From Chromatocurvus halotolerans (GTDB lineage: Bacteria; Pseudomonadota; Gammaproteobacteria; Pseudomonadales; Halieaceae): a stretch of DNA of 64,000 nucleotides. Position 1 is the first letter of the stretch. Each line of letters starts with the position of its first letter. Under the pieces are notes generated by a model, which searched no databases, was not told where the DNA came from, and saw only the letters and a list, made by a program, of their open reading frames with translations. The DNA is taken from positions 326,206 to 390,205 of the forward strand of contig NZ_SLWX01000003.1 in NCBI RefSeq assembly GCF_004340525.1. The letters are read 5' to 3'. Below, piece by piece: positions 7,623 through 20,682 of this stretch. Made by a program: the position numbers and the translations under genes.

Positions 7623-10199
7623 CTAAAAGCTGTAGTTCACCGTGGCGCCGTACATGCGCGGCGGTTCGATGAAGCCACTGAACGACCCGGTCTGCGCCGG
7701 TGTGTCGAAGCCGATGTTGAGCACGGTTTCGTCGGTCAGGTTCTTGCCCCAGATTTCCAGGCGCCAGGCATCATCGGCAGCGCCGATGCCGACGGTGGCG
7801 TTCAGCGTCCAGATGGCATCCTGCTTCGCAAGAATCTCGTTATCCTGGGCGGTGTTGAAGCTGGAGCGATAGCGCCAGCTCGTTGCTGCGCTGAACGCGA
7901 GGCCCTCCGCCATCGGGCGATTATAGGCCAGGCTGCCTGACCAGGTCAGGTCGGACACGAAGTTTGGCGTTCCTCCGGTGAGGTCCTGGTCGGGCACGAT
8001 GCCGAGCGCCCGTGCGCGCAACCCTGCCGCTTCCTGCTGCGCGATAGTGCTGGAGGCGTTGGTGAAATCCTCGTACTCGATATCCTGCCAGACAACGCCG
8101 CCGCTGAAGGTCCAGTGGTCGGTAGGCATCCAGTTGTAGTCGACTTCCAGGCCCGTGCCCTGGATCTCTCCCGCGTTGCGCAGCGTGAACGCGACGCCAT
8201 CAAAGGAGTTGGTCTGGAAATCCTTGGTTTCCTGGTAGAACACGGTGGCGTTCAACTGCAGTGTGCGGTCGAGCAGGAAAGACTTCACGCCCAGTTCATA
8301 GCTGTCGCTGGTTTCCGAGTCGAACTGGTTGTTGGCGAAAGTAGGGGTCGGATCGCCGGGCTGCTGGCCGATGGTGCCATTGAGGTTCAGGCCGCCGGCC
8401 TTGTAGCCCTGGGCGAAGCGCGCAAACAGCGAGACATTGTCAGACATTTCGTAGTTAACGTTGGTGGTCATGGAGAAGTCGTCGTCCTCGAAGCTGTCCG
8501 ATGCCGGATCTGAGGTGAGGTGTACCTGCACCGGTCGCAGTGCCCAGAAGAGGCCGTCGTTACCGCTCAATGACGCTGCGCGCAGGTCTCTCGCAGAGTA
8601 GGGATCATTGGCCGTTGTGAGGTAGGAGGCTTCCTTCTGCTCGTCGGTATAGCGGCCGCCGATCGTCCAGCTCAGCTGCTCGGTCAGGTTGAAGGTGACC
8701 TGCCCGAAAACCGCGATACTCTCCGAGTTGTAGTCAACGGATTCACGGGCGCCGGTGCCCGTCAGTGCCGTGGTTGGCGACCAGTTCAGGGGGTTGGCCG
8801 CACCGCCGGGTGCACTGTCGCCGATATCCACGAGGCCCGAGCCGAGAATATCGGAAACCTGACCGCCAGCGGCAACAATTTCCGGGTCTGTCAGCAGGCG
8901 GGCAATGCCGACCTGGGACAGGTAGGCGGCGGCATCCGGGCCCCACTCAAAGCGCCCCGTGCCCTTGATGTCCTGGTCAAAATAGAAGCCGCCGATGGTC
9001 CAGTCGGCATTGCCGTGGGTGCCGGAAAAGCGCACTTCGAGCGAGATCTCGTCGATATCCTGGCCGCGACCACCGCGCCAGATATCAGCGGTGCGCATGT
9101 CAATATCACCGTAGGGGTTCGTCTCGAAGAAGCGGTAGGCGCCGATCAGCGTCATGTCGACCCTGTCGCTCAGTGCCGTGTTGAGCTCTGCCGATACACC
9201 GCCGTCCTCGAAGCTGTCGTCGGCGCTCGCCGCCGTTGTGCGCGTTCCCTCGTAGTCGTCGGGATCGAGGAACTGCCCATCAAAGGTGACCTCCTGCGGA
9301 ACGGTGGAGCCGGGCGTACCCTGCTGCAGGGGCACGCCGATCCTGAAGTTGGCGAACGCAGGGCTCAGTGCACCGAGACCTGCCGGGCTGCCGATAAGCA
9401 GCTGGGCACTGCTCGCATCAAAGATCTGCACGGGAACACAGCAGCGCTCGTTGGTTTCTGTGTAGTCGGAAATCAGGCGCAGTGAGGTCGTCTCGTTGAT
9501 ATCCCACAGCATCTGCGCGCGAACCGAGTAGCGATCGCGGTCATTCCACTGTTCGCCGCTGAAGGTATCATCAATATAGCCATCCCTCTCCTGCCAGGTA
9601 CCGGCAAGCCGCCAGGCAAGATTATCGGTGATGGGGCCGGTCACGCTGCCGCGCACCTGCTGGAAACCAAAATCGCCGATGCCAACGGACACGTTGCCGC
9701 CGAATTCCTGCTCGGGCTGCTGCGAGCGAACGCTGATCACCCCCGCGGAGGTGTTGCGTCCAAACAGCGTGCCCTGGGGTCCGCGCAGGACCTCGATGGA
9801 CTCGAGGTCAACGAAATCGCCAAGTGCAGCGCCCGGACGACCGCGGTAGACGTTGTCAATGAAGACGCCCACGGATTGTTCAAGGCCGGAGTTCTGCCCG
9901 GCGGTGCCGATACCGCGGATGGTAAGGATGGACTGGGTCGCGCCTGTGGAGCTGTTGAAGACCACGCTGGGCGCCACCTGCTGAAGTTCCGACAGATCGC
10001 GAATCTGTGCGCGGTTGAGAGCTTCGTTGCTGTAGGAGGCAACGGAGACAGGCACTTCAAGAGTGGATTGCTCACGCTTCTGCGCGTAGACCGTCACCTC
10101 CTCGAGCAGACGTGAAGACTCCCCTTCCTGCGCGACGGCACCGCTGGCGATGGCGACCGCCAGAAGAAGAGGCGATGTGCGAAAGTGCTGCTTTTGCAT
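7623..10199 (-). CDS. TonB-dependent outer-membrane receptor
   Basis: An 858-residue precursor with a signal peptide ending near AVAQEG. The plug domain follows, with EEVTVYAQKRE, the LTIRGIG motif, GVFIDNVYRGR and the VLRGPQGTLFGRNTSAG block near residue 140. The rest is a 22-strand barrel ending in aromatic NYSF, as expected for outer-membrane insertion. It imports a large or scarce ligand using TonB energy; the ligand is not evident (siderophore, vitamin and glycan receptors share these motifs). AAGGAG precedes the ATG. It is less similar to the two downstream receptors than they are to each other. Confidence 0.93.
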   Translation of the reverse strand: MQKQHFRTSPLLLAVAIASGAVAQEGESSRLLEEVTVYAQKREQSTLEVPVSVASYSNEALNRAQIRDLSELQQVAPSVVFNSSTGATQSILTIRGIGTAGQNSGLEQSVGVFIDNVYRGRPGAALGDFVDLESIEVLRGPQGTLFGRNTSAGVISVRSQQPEQEFGGNVSVGIGDFGFQQVRGSVTGPITDNLAWRLAGTWQERDGYIDDTFSGEQWNDRDRYSVRAQMLWDINETTSLRLISDYTETNERCCVPVQIFDASSAQLLIGSPAGLGALSPAFANFRIGVPLQQGTPGSTVPQEVTFDGQFLDPDDYEGTRTTAASADDSFEDGGVSAELNTALSDRVDMTLIGAYRFFETNPYGDIDMRTADIWRGGRGQDIDEISLEVRFSGTHGNADWTIGGFYFDQDIKGTGRFEWGPDAAAYLSQVGIARLLTDPEIVAAGGQVSDILGSGLVDIGDSAPGGAANPLNWSPTTALTGTGARESVDYNSESIAVFGQVTFNLTEQLSWTIGGRYTDEQKEASYLTTANDPYSARDLRAASLSGNDGLFWALRPVQVHLTSDPASDSFEDDDFSMTTNVNYEMSDNVSLFARFAQGYKAGGLNLNGTIGQQPGDPTPTFANNQFDSETSDSYELGVKSFLLDRTLQLNATVFYQETKDFQTNSFDGVAFTLRNAGEIQGTGLEVDYNWMPTDHWTFSGGVVWQDIEYEDFTNASSTIAQQEAAGLRARALGIVPDQDLTGGTPNFVSDLTWSGSLAYNRPMAEGLAFSAATSWRYRSSFNTAQDNEILAKQDAIWTLNATVGIGAADDAWRLEIWGKNLTDETVLNIGFDTPAQTGSFSGFIEPPRMYGATVNYSF

Positions 10200-10450
10200 G
10201 GTGTTGCTCCTTACCCGGTTTTTTTATAGATATGTCGTGTTATCCGATTATTGTTGTATTTTCGCGGCAACGGATGGATGCAGTCATCGACTCCTTTTTT
10301 TAGAAATGTTTCCCCGATAGCGCATCGCGGGCTCAGTATTTATCGCTCTTTGCAATTAATCAACCATACATTTGTGTGCGGCGCGAGGCTCCCTGCCCCG
10401 ACTGTGAATTATTGACACTAATAGTGTCAGTCTCAGGTGGGTCTGTCGAA

Positions 10451-10480
10451 TGGCGTTGGCGTTGGCGTTGGCGTTGGCGT
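10451..10480. repeat. Hexanucleotide repeat (TGGCGT)x5
   Basis: Five exact head-to-tail copies of TGGCGT, followed by GGGTTGG. It is intergenic and would be prone to slipped-strand length change. Confidence 0.9.
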
Positions 10481-10524
10481 GGGTTGGTGTGCCGCGTGGG
10501 CAATGAGGCAGGATGGGCTTTGGA

Positions 10525-10557
10525 CATAAAAAAACCGGCAGGGGGGCTGCCGGTTTC
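10525..10557 (-). terminator. Rho-independent terminator
   Basis: On the minus strand AAACCGGCAG / CTGCCGGTTT arms (10547-10556 and 10532-10541) flank a short C-rich loop and are followed by a run of T's. It ends the transcript of the receptor gene at 10616-12973. Confidence 0.8.
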
Positions 10558-10615
10558 AGGGAGCTGCCGCGGGTCATGCGACCCGCACACAGCGTCGGTG
10601 CCGCAAGGCGCCGGA

Positions 10616-12973
10616 TCAGAAGTTGTAGGTCACCTCGGCGCCATACACCTCACCCTTTGCGAGAGGTGCGAAGGTTCCACCGAGCGGCAGCGGTCCCAGT
10701 GCCTGCGGCAGCTGGGTGGCGCCCCCATGCTTGACCGTATCCAGCAGGTTGCGGCCGTAGAGTGAGAACACCCAGTGGTCGTCGTTGCTGTAGAAGTCGA
10801 TGCCGGCATCCAGGATGTCCTGCTCGTTGATCAGGCCGCGGTTGTCATCGGTGAAGAAAGTGCTGTCCCGATAGGCATAGCTGACACGCGCAGTGGCGTA
10901 GCCCCAGCTGCCAACGTTCCAGTCATAGTTCAGACCAATGCTGTAGGTCAGCTCCGGTGCGCGGGGCAGGTCCAGGTCCTTGTCCGCCGCGTTGATGTCG
11001 CCATCGCCATTCAGGTCGAAACGCACGTCATCGTATTCGGCGTTCAGATAGCCGACAGACGCCAGCAGCAGCAGGCTGTCGTTGATGCGGAACGAGCCGT
11101 CAACCTCAAGGCCCCAGAGTGTGGCATCAGCGGTATTGTCAATCACCTGCACTACGGCGGACTCACCGCTGGCGGTGTTTACCTCGCGCTGCATGTCGTC
11201 GACCATGGTGTAGAACATCGCCGCGTTGAGACGGCCCCAGCTTTGCGTGGACTTATAGCCGATCTCGAAGCTGTCCACCTGCTCTTCATCGAAGGGTCCA
11301 GGGGTGGCTACCGGGCTGGTGTTGCGCAGGTTATAGCCCCCGGAACGGAAGCCGCGGCTCCAGTGGCCGTAAACGCGCGATGCGTCGGTCAGCACGTAGC
11401 TGAGCCCCAGCTTGGGTGACCACGTCGTCCAGCTGTCGTCGTCGTTGAAGTCCAGCGGGCAGTCACCTCGAGTCACGATGTTGCAGCGTGAGTCCATTCC
11501 CGATATCGGGTTGGCGTAGTTAAGCGTGCCGCTACCGAGTGTGCCGGGAATATTCAGCACGTTGGTATTCAACGCCAGCGTTGCAATTTCTGCGGACTTC
11601 TTCTCCTCGGTAACACGCAGCCCCGCCGTGAGTGTCAGCCTGTCGCTGAGATCGTAGTCGACAGCGGCAAACAAGCCGAGGGTTTCAACCTGGTAGTTGC
11701 CGCCGCCGTCCTGCTGCTGGAAAGGCACGTCCGGACCCAGTGCGCCGCCGGTCAACTGTGCGGTAAGCGCGCCAAGCAGATTGCGGCGCTCGTGATAAGC
11801 GACGTCGTTGTCGAACCAGTACGCACCGGTGGTGACATTGGCATTGCCGAAACGGCCGTTATAGCGGAGCTCCATGCTGTGCTGCGTCGCATCCAGCCAG
11901 GAATCGGAATGAAATGCGGCGAATGGCTGGCCGTCGATATCGCTATCTGCAACCGCCTGTGAGTCACGATACCCGTAGATGAAGGTGATGTTGCCGTCAC
12001 CCAGCGCAACGCCCTGATCATACTGCAGGGTGAGGAAATTCACTTCGAGATCCTGTGAGCCCATATTGTCATTGGACACACCGAAACTGTTGCGATCAAA
12101 AAAGGTGCTGCTGGCAGGCGGCGTCGCACCCTCGTTGCGCTCCCGACCATTGAAGTGCGACTGAGCAACCGGTCCGTCACCGGAAATGTCCGTGTACTCG
12201 TAGCGCACCACCAGTTCGCTGAGGTCGGTGGGGTTCCACACCATCGTCGGGCGAATCATGGTCTGCTTGACCGCGCCGTAATCTTCCCCGTTGAACTGGT
12301 TCTCGAAATAGCCCTCGTCCTCGTTGTAATACGCGGTGAGCTTCAGACCCAGGTTGTCAGTTACCGGGCCGCCCACGGTTCCCATCGCGTAGTAGTTCAT
12401 GCCGCCTTCGCCACCGCCATCGGTCGCTACGCGCATCGTTCCCTCGAGTTCTTCACCCGGCTTTTTCGTGTTCATGAGGATAGCGCCACCGGTCACGTTG
12501 CGACCGAACAGGATACCCTGCGGGCCTCGCAGTACCTCAATGCTCTCGAGGTCGAACACATCGAAAATAATGCCGTTGTTCACGCCGAGATAGACGCCGT
12601 TGACAAAGACACCGACGGTGGGATCAATCGACGGAATGGAGCTGTTGATGCCGAGGCCGCGAATGGAGAAATTCTGGGTGCCACGGGTGGTTCCAACGTC
12701 ATCCAGCGCTACGTTCGGCATGCCGACCGAAAGGCTGGTGAGATCGCGGACCTTGAGGGCCTGAATCTGGTCGCTGTTGAAGGCGGCGATGGACATCGGG
12801 ACTTCCTGGGAGCCCTCTTCGCGCTTACGCGCGGTGACGACAACCTCTTCCAGCAGCGATGCTGAGCCGCCGCGCCGGGCGGGCTCCTGAGCCGCTGCAG
12901 ATGTCGTGAAGACACCGCTTGCCACGGCAACGGCGAGAACAAGCGGAGGCAGTGTAGGCTTTGTCGAATTCAT
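10616..12973 (-). CDS. TonB-dependent outer-membrane receptor, paralogue of the gene at 14757
   Basis: A 785-residue precursor with a signal peptide ending at TSAAAQ. The plug carries EEVVVTARKRE, FSIRGLGINSS, GVFVNGVYLG and VLRGPQGILFGRNVTGGA; the barrel ends in AEVTYNF. Near the C-terminus, DLNGDGDINAADKDL has the D-x-N-x-D-G-x5-D spacing of an EF-hand-like calcium loop. ATG 12973 is chosen over 12988 because AAAGGAT is correctly spaced from it. Long stretches match the receptor at 14757 almost word for word, so the two probably arose by duplication. Ligand unknown. Confidence 0.92.
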   Translation of the reverse strand: MNSTKPTLPPLVLAVAVASGVFTTSAAAQEPARRGGSASLLEEVVVTARKREEGSQEVPMSIAAFNSDQIQALKVRDLTSLSVGMPNVALDDVGTTRGTQNFSIRGLGINSSIPSIDPTVGVFVNGVYLGVNNGIIFDVFDLESIEVLRGPQGILFGRNVTGGAILMNTKKPGEELEGTMRVATDGGGEGGMNYYAMGTVGGPVTDNLGLKLTAYYNEDEGYFENQFNGEDYGAVKQTMIRPTMVWNPTDLSELVVRYEYTDISGDGPVAQSHFNGRERNEGATPPASSTFFDRNSFGVSNDNMGSQDLEVNFLTLQYDQGVALGDGNITFIYGYRDSQAVADSDIDGQPFAAFHSDSWLDATQHSMELRYNGRFGNANVTTGAYWFDNDVAYHERRNLLGALTAQLTGGALGPDVPFQQQDGGGNYQVETLGLFAAVDYDLSDRLTLTAGLRVTEEKKSAEIATLALNTNVLNIPGTLGSGTLNYANPISGMDSRCNIVTRGDCPLDFNDDDSWTTWSPKLGLSYVLTDASRVYGHWSRGFRSGGYNLRNTSPVATPGPFDEEQVDSFEIGYKSTQSWGRLNAAMFYTMVDDMQREVNTASGESAVVQVIDNTADATLWGLEVDGSFRINDSLLLLASVGYLNAEYDDVRFDLNGDGDINAADKDLDLPRAPELTYSIGLNYDWNVGSWGYATARVSYAYRDSTFFTDDNRGLINEQDILDAGIDFYSNDDHWVFSLYGRNLLDTVKHGGATQLPQALGPLPLGGTFAPLAKGEVYGAEVTYNF

Positions 12974-13327
12974 AATGATCCTTTTCATGCTTAGTTAGGC
13001 TTATAGGTCTGTCCGTTGTCGCGGGTGGTAAACGGATGCGGCCTGCGGGGCACAACGTCACGTTACGACAAGACACAGCATACTGTGAGTGTTGCCGCCG
13101 AACACATTGAATACAATGGCTGATAGCGTGAATTTTTTTACCTTTCGATGCCCTCTGGCGCTGATCGAAAACGTGCTACGCGGCGTAGGCACTTTCAGGT
13201 GGCATTATGTCATTCCAAACGGTTATACCGAATCGATTTACTTAGATCGTGTTAGTACTAAAATGGCAGTTCTTTGATTGCCAGCAGACGGCCAGCGACA
13301 TCGCTCGGCCAGGGAGGTTTCCGGCAA
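12974..13327. other. Divergent intergenic region, receptor gene / fpr
   Basis: A 354-base, AT-richer region between divergent genes. It must hold both promoters, but no pair of -35/-10 boxes stands out enough to call. A 62-codon open frame at 13089-13277 has no recognisable protein character and no good ribosome-binding site, so it is not called. Confidence 0.6.
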
Positions 13328-14101
13328 ATGGCCGCAGTACAGACCGCGCAGGTGACCTGGGTTCACCACTGGAATGATCGTTTGTTCAGCTTTGCCACCG
13401 AGCGTGAGCCCGGCTTTCGCTTTGAGAACGGCCATTTCACGATGGTTGGCCTCAAGGTTGACGACAAGCCTGTGCTGCGGGCCTACAGCATCGCCAGCGC
13501 GAATTACGAGGACCATCTGGAATTTCTCAGCATCAAGGTGGACGATGGCGCCCTGACGTCCCGTCTGCAGCATATCCAGGTGGGTGATGAGGTTCTGCTG
13601 GGCCGCAAGCCCGTCGGCTCGCTGGTGCTGACCGACCTGCATCCCGGGCGTTCCCTTTTCCTTTTTGCCACAGGCACAGGTCTGGCGCCCTTCCTGTCGA
13701 TCATTCGCGATCCAGACGCCTACGAGCGGTTCGAAAACGTGGTGCTGGTTCACGGGGTGCGGCGTGTAACCGACCTTGCCTACCTGGATTATCTGCGCAA
13801 CGAGCTGCCGCAGCATGAGTATCTCGGCGACTGTATACAGAAGCAGTTTCTGTACTATCCCACTGTCACCCGTGAGGCCTTCGAGAACCGGGGCCGGATC
13901 ACCGATCTCGTGGCGTCGGGAAAACTGTGCGATGACCTCGGGCTCCCGCCTCTCGATCCCTCCCGCGACCGCGCCATGATCTGTGGCAGCATGGACATGC
14001 TGAAAGACCTGTCTGCAATTCTGGATGAGCGCGGGTTTGTGGTCTCTCCCAACCAGGGAACCGCAGGCGACTACGTGATCGAACGTGCCTTTGTCGGATA
14101 A
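13328..14101 (+). CDS. fpr: Ferredoxin--NADP(+) reductase
   Basis: A 257-residue flavoprotein of the bacterial Fpr type (E. coli 248). RAYSIAS near residue 57 is the FAD-binding R-x-Y-S motif; TGTGLAPFLSI is the NADP pyrophosphate-binding segment; FEN and MICGSMDM precede a C-terminus ending RAFVG. It moves electrons between NADPH and ferredoxin or flavodoxin, supporting Fe-S repair and oxidative-stress defence, and may serve the bacterioferritin system (bfd) encoded 10 kb away. GGGAGG lies upstream of ATG 13328. Confidence 0.92.
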   Translation: MAAVQTAQVTWVHHWNDRLFSFATEREPGFRFENGHFTMVGLKVDDKPVLRAYSIASANYEDHLEFLSIKVDDGALTSRLQHIQVGDEVLLGRKPVGSLVLTDLHPGRSLFLFATGTGLAPFLSIIRDPDAYERFENVVLVHGVRRVTDLAYLDYLRNELPQHEYLGDCIQKQFLYYPTVTREAFENRGRITDLVASGKLCDDLGLPPLDPSRDRAMICGSMDMLKDLSAILDERGFVVSPNQGTAGDYVIERAFVG

Positions 14102-14146
14102 TATGCCGGGTAAAAGTCGGATACCATGCCGGCTGAGCGAGGGGCA

Positions 14147-14220
14147 TGGAGCGGGTGATGGGAATCGAACCCACGTCATCAGCTTGGGAAGCTGAGGTTC
14201 TACCATTAAACTACACCCGC
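14147..14220 (-). tRNA. glyU: tRNA-Gly (anticodon CCC)
   Basis: On the minus strand a full cloverleaf: acceptor GCGGGTG/CACCCGC, D-arm GTTTAATGGTAGAAC, anticodon stem TCAGC/GCTGA with loop TTCCCAA (anticodon CCC), T-arm with GGTTCGATTCC, discriminator T and an encoded CCA at 14149-14147. It closely resembles E. coli glyU. Confidence 0.96.
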
Positions 14221-14387
14221 GCAGATGGAAGATTAGCGCGAAGCCCCTATCAGGTAAAGCCAGCCCGCAGCCACCTGAAACCAACAGCACGTTGAGTCGA
14301 CCCGGAAACGTCCCAGCAGCGTGCTGACCCCGAACAGTGTCTCAATAGCTGGCCCGACGACAGGACGCCGGTGCAGGAATGTTACCC

Positions 14388-14741
14388 ATGTCGAAAGAGC
14401 AGAATCTTTACATCGAAGTTGCAGAAGTGCTGATTGACGTGGAGTCTGAGCTCCGCACGCAGGCGCTGTGGCGCGCGTCCGAACCCGACGCAGAAGCGCT
14501 GGCCTCCACCCAGCCTTTCTGTTTCGACACACTCAGTCTGCCGGAGTGGCTGCAGTTCGTTTTCCTTCCCCGTATGTACGGCATGATGAAAAGCGGGGAG
14601 CGGCTGCCTGAGGCCTGTGGCATAGCGCCGATGGCGGAGGAGTATTTCCGCGGCACGGCGCTGGTGCATGGCAGTCTCATTCCGGCACTGCGCCGGCTCG
14701 ATCGCCTGCTGTGCGGCGATGAGGGACCCCGCGCCGGGTAG
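14388..14741 (+). CDS. yqcC: YqcC family protein
   Basis: A 117-residue protein of the small YqcC (DUF446) family, recognised by STQPFCFDTLSLPEWLQFVFLPRM, which matches E. coli YqcC almost position for position. In E. coli the gene sits beside the tRNA pseudouridine synthase truC; here that partner is absent. Biochemical role unknown. ATG 14388 is preferred to 14379 because GCAGGA (14373-14378) is well spaced only from the former. It is convergent with the receptor at 14757. Confidence 0.85.
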   Translation: MSKEQNLYIEVAEVLIDVESELRTQALWRASEPDAEALASTQPFCFDTLSLPEWLQFVFLPRMYGMMKSGERLPEACGIAPMAEEYFRGTALVHGSLIPALRRLDRLLCGDEGPRAG

Positions 14742-14756
14742 CGTCACGCATGCCCA

Positions 14757-17033
14757 CTAGGGCGCAAGCCGCCAGGTCAGTTCGACACCGATCACCCGGC
14801 CCTTGGCCAGGGGAGAGAAGGTGCCACCGAGAGGCTGGCCGATGAACACCTCGGGCAGCTGCGAATCTCCCCCGTGCTTCACGCTGTTCAGGAGGTTGCG
14901 ACCGTAGGCGGCGATCTGCCAGTGACCGTCTGCGCTGATGTAGTCGATACCGGCATCTACCACATCCTGCGCAAGAATGAATCCGGCGTTGTTGTCGGTA
15001 TAGGCGACCCGGTCGCGGTAGCTGTAGGACAAACGGACACCGATTTCAGCGCCATTGCGCAGAGCACTGCGATAGTCACCGCTCAGGCTTCCGGTCCATT
15101 CCGGCGCCCGCGGCAGTTCCAGCGCTCGGTCCAGCGCGTCGACCTGCCCATCGCCGTTAAGATCAAAGCTGACCTTGTCATAGCCTGCATCCAGGTAGCC
15201 CAGGGATGCCTGCAGCTGCAGCCCATCCGTTACCTGAAGCTGCCCGTCCAGCTCCAGCCCGGCAATGTCGGCGACCGCCGTATTGCGTATCAACTGCAGA
15301 ATACCGGCCGATTCACTGGGCAGATTGACTTCCCGCTGCATGTCATCGACGCGGGTGTAGAACATGGCGGCATTGAGGCGCCAACGCTCACCGACACGCT
15401 TGTAGCCCAGTTCCACGCTGTCGACCTGTTCTTCACCGAAGGGACCGGGAGGTTCGGCCGAGTTCGAGTTGCGCAGGTTGTAGCCTCCGGAGCGGAAGCT
15501 GCGTGTCCAGCTGGTGTAAACATGGGTGTTCGGGTGGGGTCGCCAGGAAAGTCCAAGCCGCGGCGCCAGTGTGTCGAACTGCGCTTGATCGATGAAATCG
15601 AGGGGGCAGTCGTTGTCGAGCACGATATTGCAGGGCGTGCTGTTGAGGTTGAAAGACGCGACTTGAACGCTTTTTTCCTCGCTTGACCAGCGCAATCCGG
15701 CGTTGACTGCCCAGTGTGTGTTCAGCGCGTAATCGGTTGCTGCAAAGACACCGAAGGTCTCGGTATTCTGGTGGCCGCCACCGTCCTGGGTGGCAAGCGC
15801 GCCACCATCGTCGCTGAGCTCCCCAAGGAACAGCCGCCGATCGTGATAGGAGAGCTCCCCCTTGAACTGGTACAGCCCCGCGGTGACGTCTGCGCGGTCG
15901 GCAAAGCGCCCGCTATAGCGAAGTTCGTTGCTCCACTGCATCGCGTCCACCCAGCCGGGTGAATGGAACAGAAACACCGGCTGTCCGTCGATATCGCTCA
16001 TGCCCACGGATTCGGACTGCTGCCAGCCGAAAATATGGGTAACAGTACCGTCGCCGAGGGCGACGTTGCGATCCGTCTGCAGTGTCACCAGATCGGTGGA
16101 GACGTCCTGGTATCCCCTTTCATCGATGGAAAAATGCAGGCTGTCGCGCGGGTTGTTGACGGGGGTTCCCGGAAGCCCCGATCCATTGGTATGGGACTGC
16201 GTTGCGGGACCATCACCCTCGATGTCCGTGTTCTGGTAGAACAGGGTGACAGACGTGTCGGCGTCTGGCGTCCACGCCAGGGTGCCGCGCAGCATGCGCT
16301 GGGTGATGGCACCGAAGTCCTCGCCGTCGAAGTCGTTGCTGAAATAGCCTTCATCATCGTTGTAATACGCGGAAAAACGCCCGCTCAGGGTGTCAGTGAT
16401 CGGACCGCTGACGCCTGCCATGAGGTAGCGGTTCAGACCGCCGTCGCCACCGCCTTCCAGCGCGCTGCGGATATCAACTTCCAGCGCGTCACCGGGCCTG
16501 CGCGTCTGCAGCAGAAGGGCACCGCCGGTGACGTTGCGGCCGAACAGTACGCCCTGGGGGCCGCGCAGGACTTCGACACTGGCGAGGTCGAACACGTCGA
16601 AGATCATGTCGTTGTTCACGGCCAGGTAGACGCCATTGACGAACAGGCCCACGGTCGGATCAATGGAGGGAATGGAGCTGTTGATGCCAAGGCCGCGGAT
16701 GGAAAAGTTTGCCGTGCCGCGGCGGGTCCCAACGTCATCCAGGGCCACGTTCGGCAGGCCCGCGGTGAACTGGGTGAGGTCCCGAATGCGCAGGGATTCT
16801 ATCTGCGCGCCACTGAAGGCGGTGATGGCTATCGGCGCATCAATCGGCGCCTCACGGCGCTTGCGCGCAGTGACGACAATTTCCTGCAGCATTGACGGCG
16901 CCGGGGAAGCTACGACCGGACTTGCCGATAATATCGTCAACGCCATGAGACTCGATGCCACGGACGCGTTTCTGAAGCGCGGCAGGCGCGAAGCGGCGTC
17001 GGCGAGCCCGCCATTTCTGGAATAGTGCTGCAT
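14757..17033 (-). CDS. TonB-dependent outer-membrane receptor, paralogue of the gene at 10616
   Basis: A 758-residue precursor whose hydrophobic signal sequence (about residues 24-43, ending VVASPAP) follows a longer than usual charged N-terminus. Plug motifs EIVVTARKRR, FSIRGLGINSS, GLFVNGVYLA and VLRGPQGVLFGRNVTGGA match the paralogue. The C-terminal region again has an EF-hand-like loop, DLNGDGQVDALDRAL. The last residues are ELTWRLAP, so the usual terminal aromatic is missing, which may affect BAM-mediated assembly. Ligand unknown; the EF-hand-like loop suggests calcium-stabilised loops, as in BtuB. Confidence 0.9.
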   Translation of the reverse strand: MQHYSRNGGLADAASRLPRFRNASVASSLMALTILSASPVVASPAPSMLQEIVVTARKRREAPIDAPIAITAFSGAQIESLRIRDLTQFTAGLPNVALDDVGTRRGTANFSIRGLGINSSIPSIDPTVGLFVNGVYLAVNNDMIFDVFDLASVEVLRGPQGVLFGRNVTGGALLLQTRRPGDALEVDIRSALEGGGDGGLNRYLMAGVSGPITDTLSGRFSAYYNDDEGYFSNDFDGEDFGAITQRMLRGTLAWTPDADTSVTLFYQNTDIEGDGPATQSHTNGSGLPGTPVNNPRDSLHFSIDERGYQDVSTDLVTLQTDRNVALGDGTVTHIFGWQQSESVGMSDIDGQPVFLFHSPGWVDAMQWSNELRYSGRFADRADVTAGLYQFKGELSYHDRRLFLGELSDDGGALATQDGGGHQNTETFGVFAATDYALNTHWAVNAGLRWSSEEKSVQVASFNLNSTPCNIVLDNDCPLDFIDQAQFDTLAPRLGLSWRPHPNTHVYTSWTRSFRSGGYNLRNSNSAEPPGPFGEEQVDSVELGYKRVGERWRLNAAMFYTRVDDMQREVNLPSESAGILQLIRNTAVADIAGLELDGQLQVTDGLQLQASLGYLDAGYDKVSFDLNGDGQVDALDRALELPRAPEWTGSLSGDYRSALRNGAEIGVRLSYSYRDRVAYTDNNAGFILAQDVVDAGIDYISADGHWQIAAYGRNLLNSVKHGGDSQLPEVFIGQPLGGTFSPLAKGRVIGVELTWRLAP

Positions 17034-17171
17034 CGGTTTACGCCCCGTCCCTGGATTGCCGAGGAAGGCACCACGTGCTGTGGCGCCGGCGGGGCGTATT
17101 AAGTCAGTAGCCGCCAGCAGCTGTCAACCATAAATGCCGCCAACGGTTGACAGGCGTGTCGGGCCTGCAGG

Positions 17172-20518
<3,347 letters not shown>

Positions 20519-20682
20519 GAGCAGGTCCTGTCGCAGGTTCTATGGGTGCCGACCCATGGCATGGTCGACGGAAAGCGGTATGGCGGACAGTGTAGCGATT
20601 TACCTGCCGCCTGTGAATTTGTCCCCGCTAGACGGCTGCGGCTGATGCATCGGCCAGGGGATGGGCTGTGTGGTGCAGGGTC

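Larger units (their letters stand above)
10200..10615. other. Intergenic region between two TonB receptors
   Basis: A 416-base stretch without a convincing gene. It is AT-richer near 10200-10380, where the promoter of the receptor at 7623-10199 must lie, then contains a six-base tandem repeat (10451-10480) and the terminator of the upstream receptor (10525-10557). No Fur-box-like sequence was found. Confidence 0.7.

Noticed and set aside
13089..13277. A 62-codon open frame in the receptor/fpr intergenic region
   Set aside because: No ribosome-binding site, no domain and AT-rich promoter-like composition.
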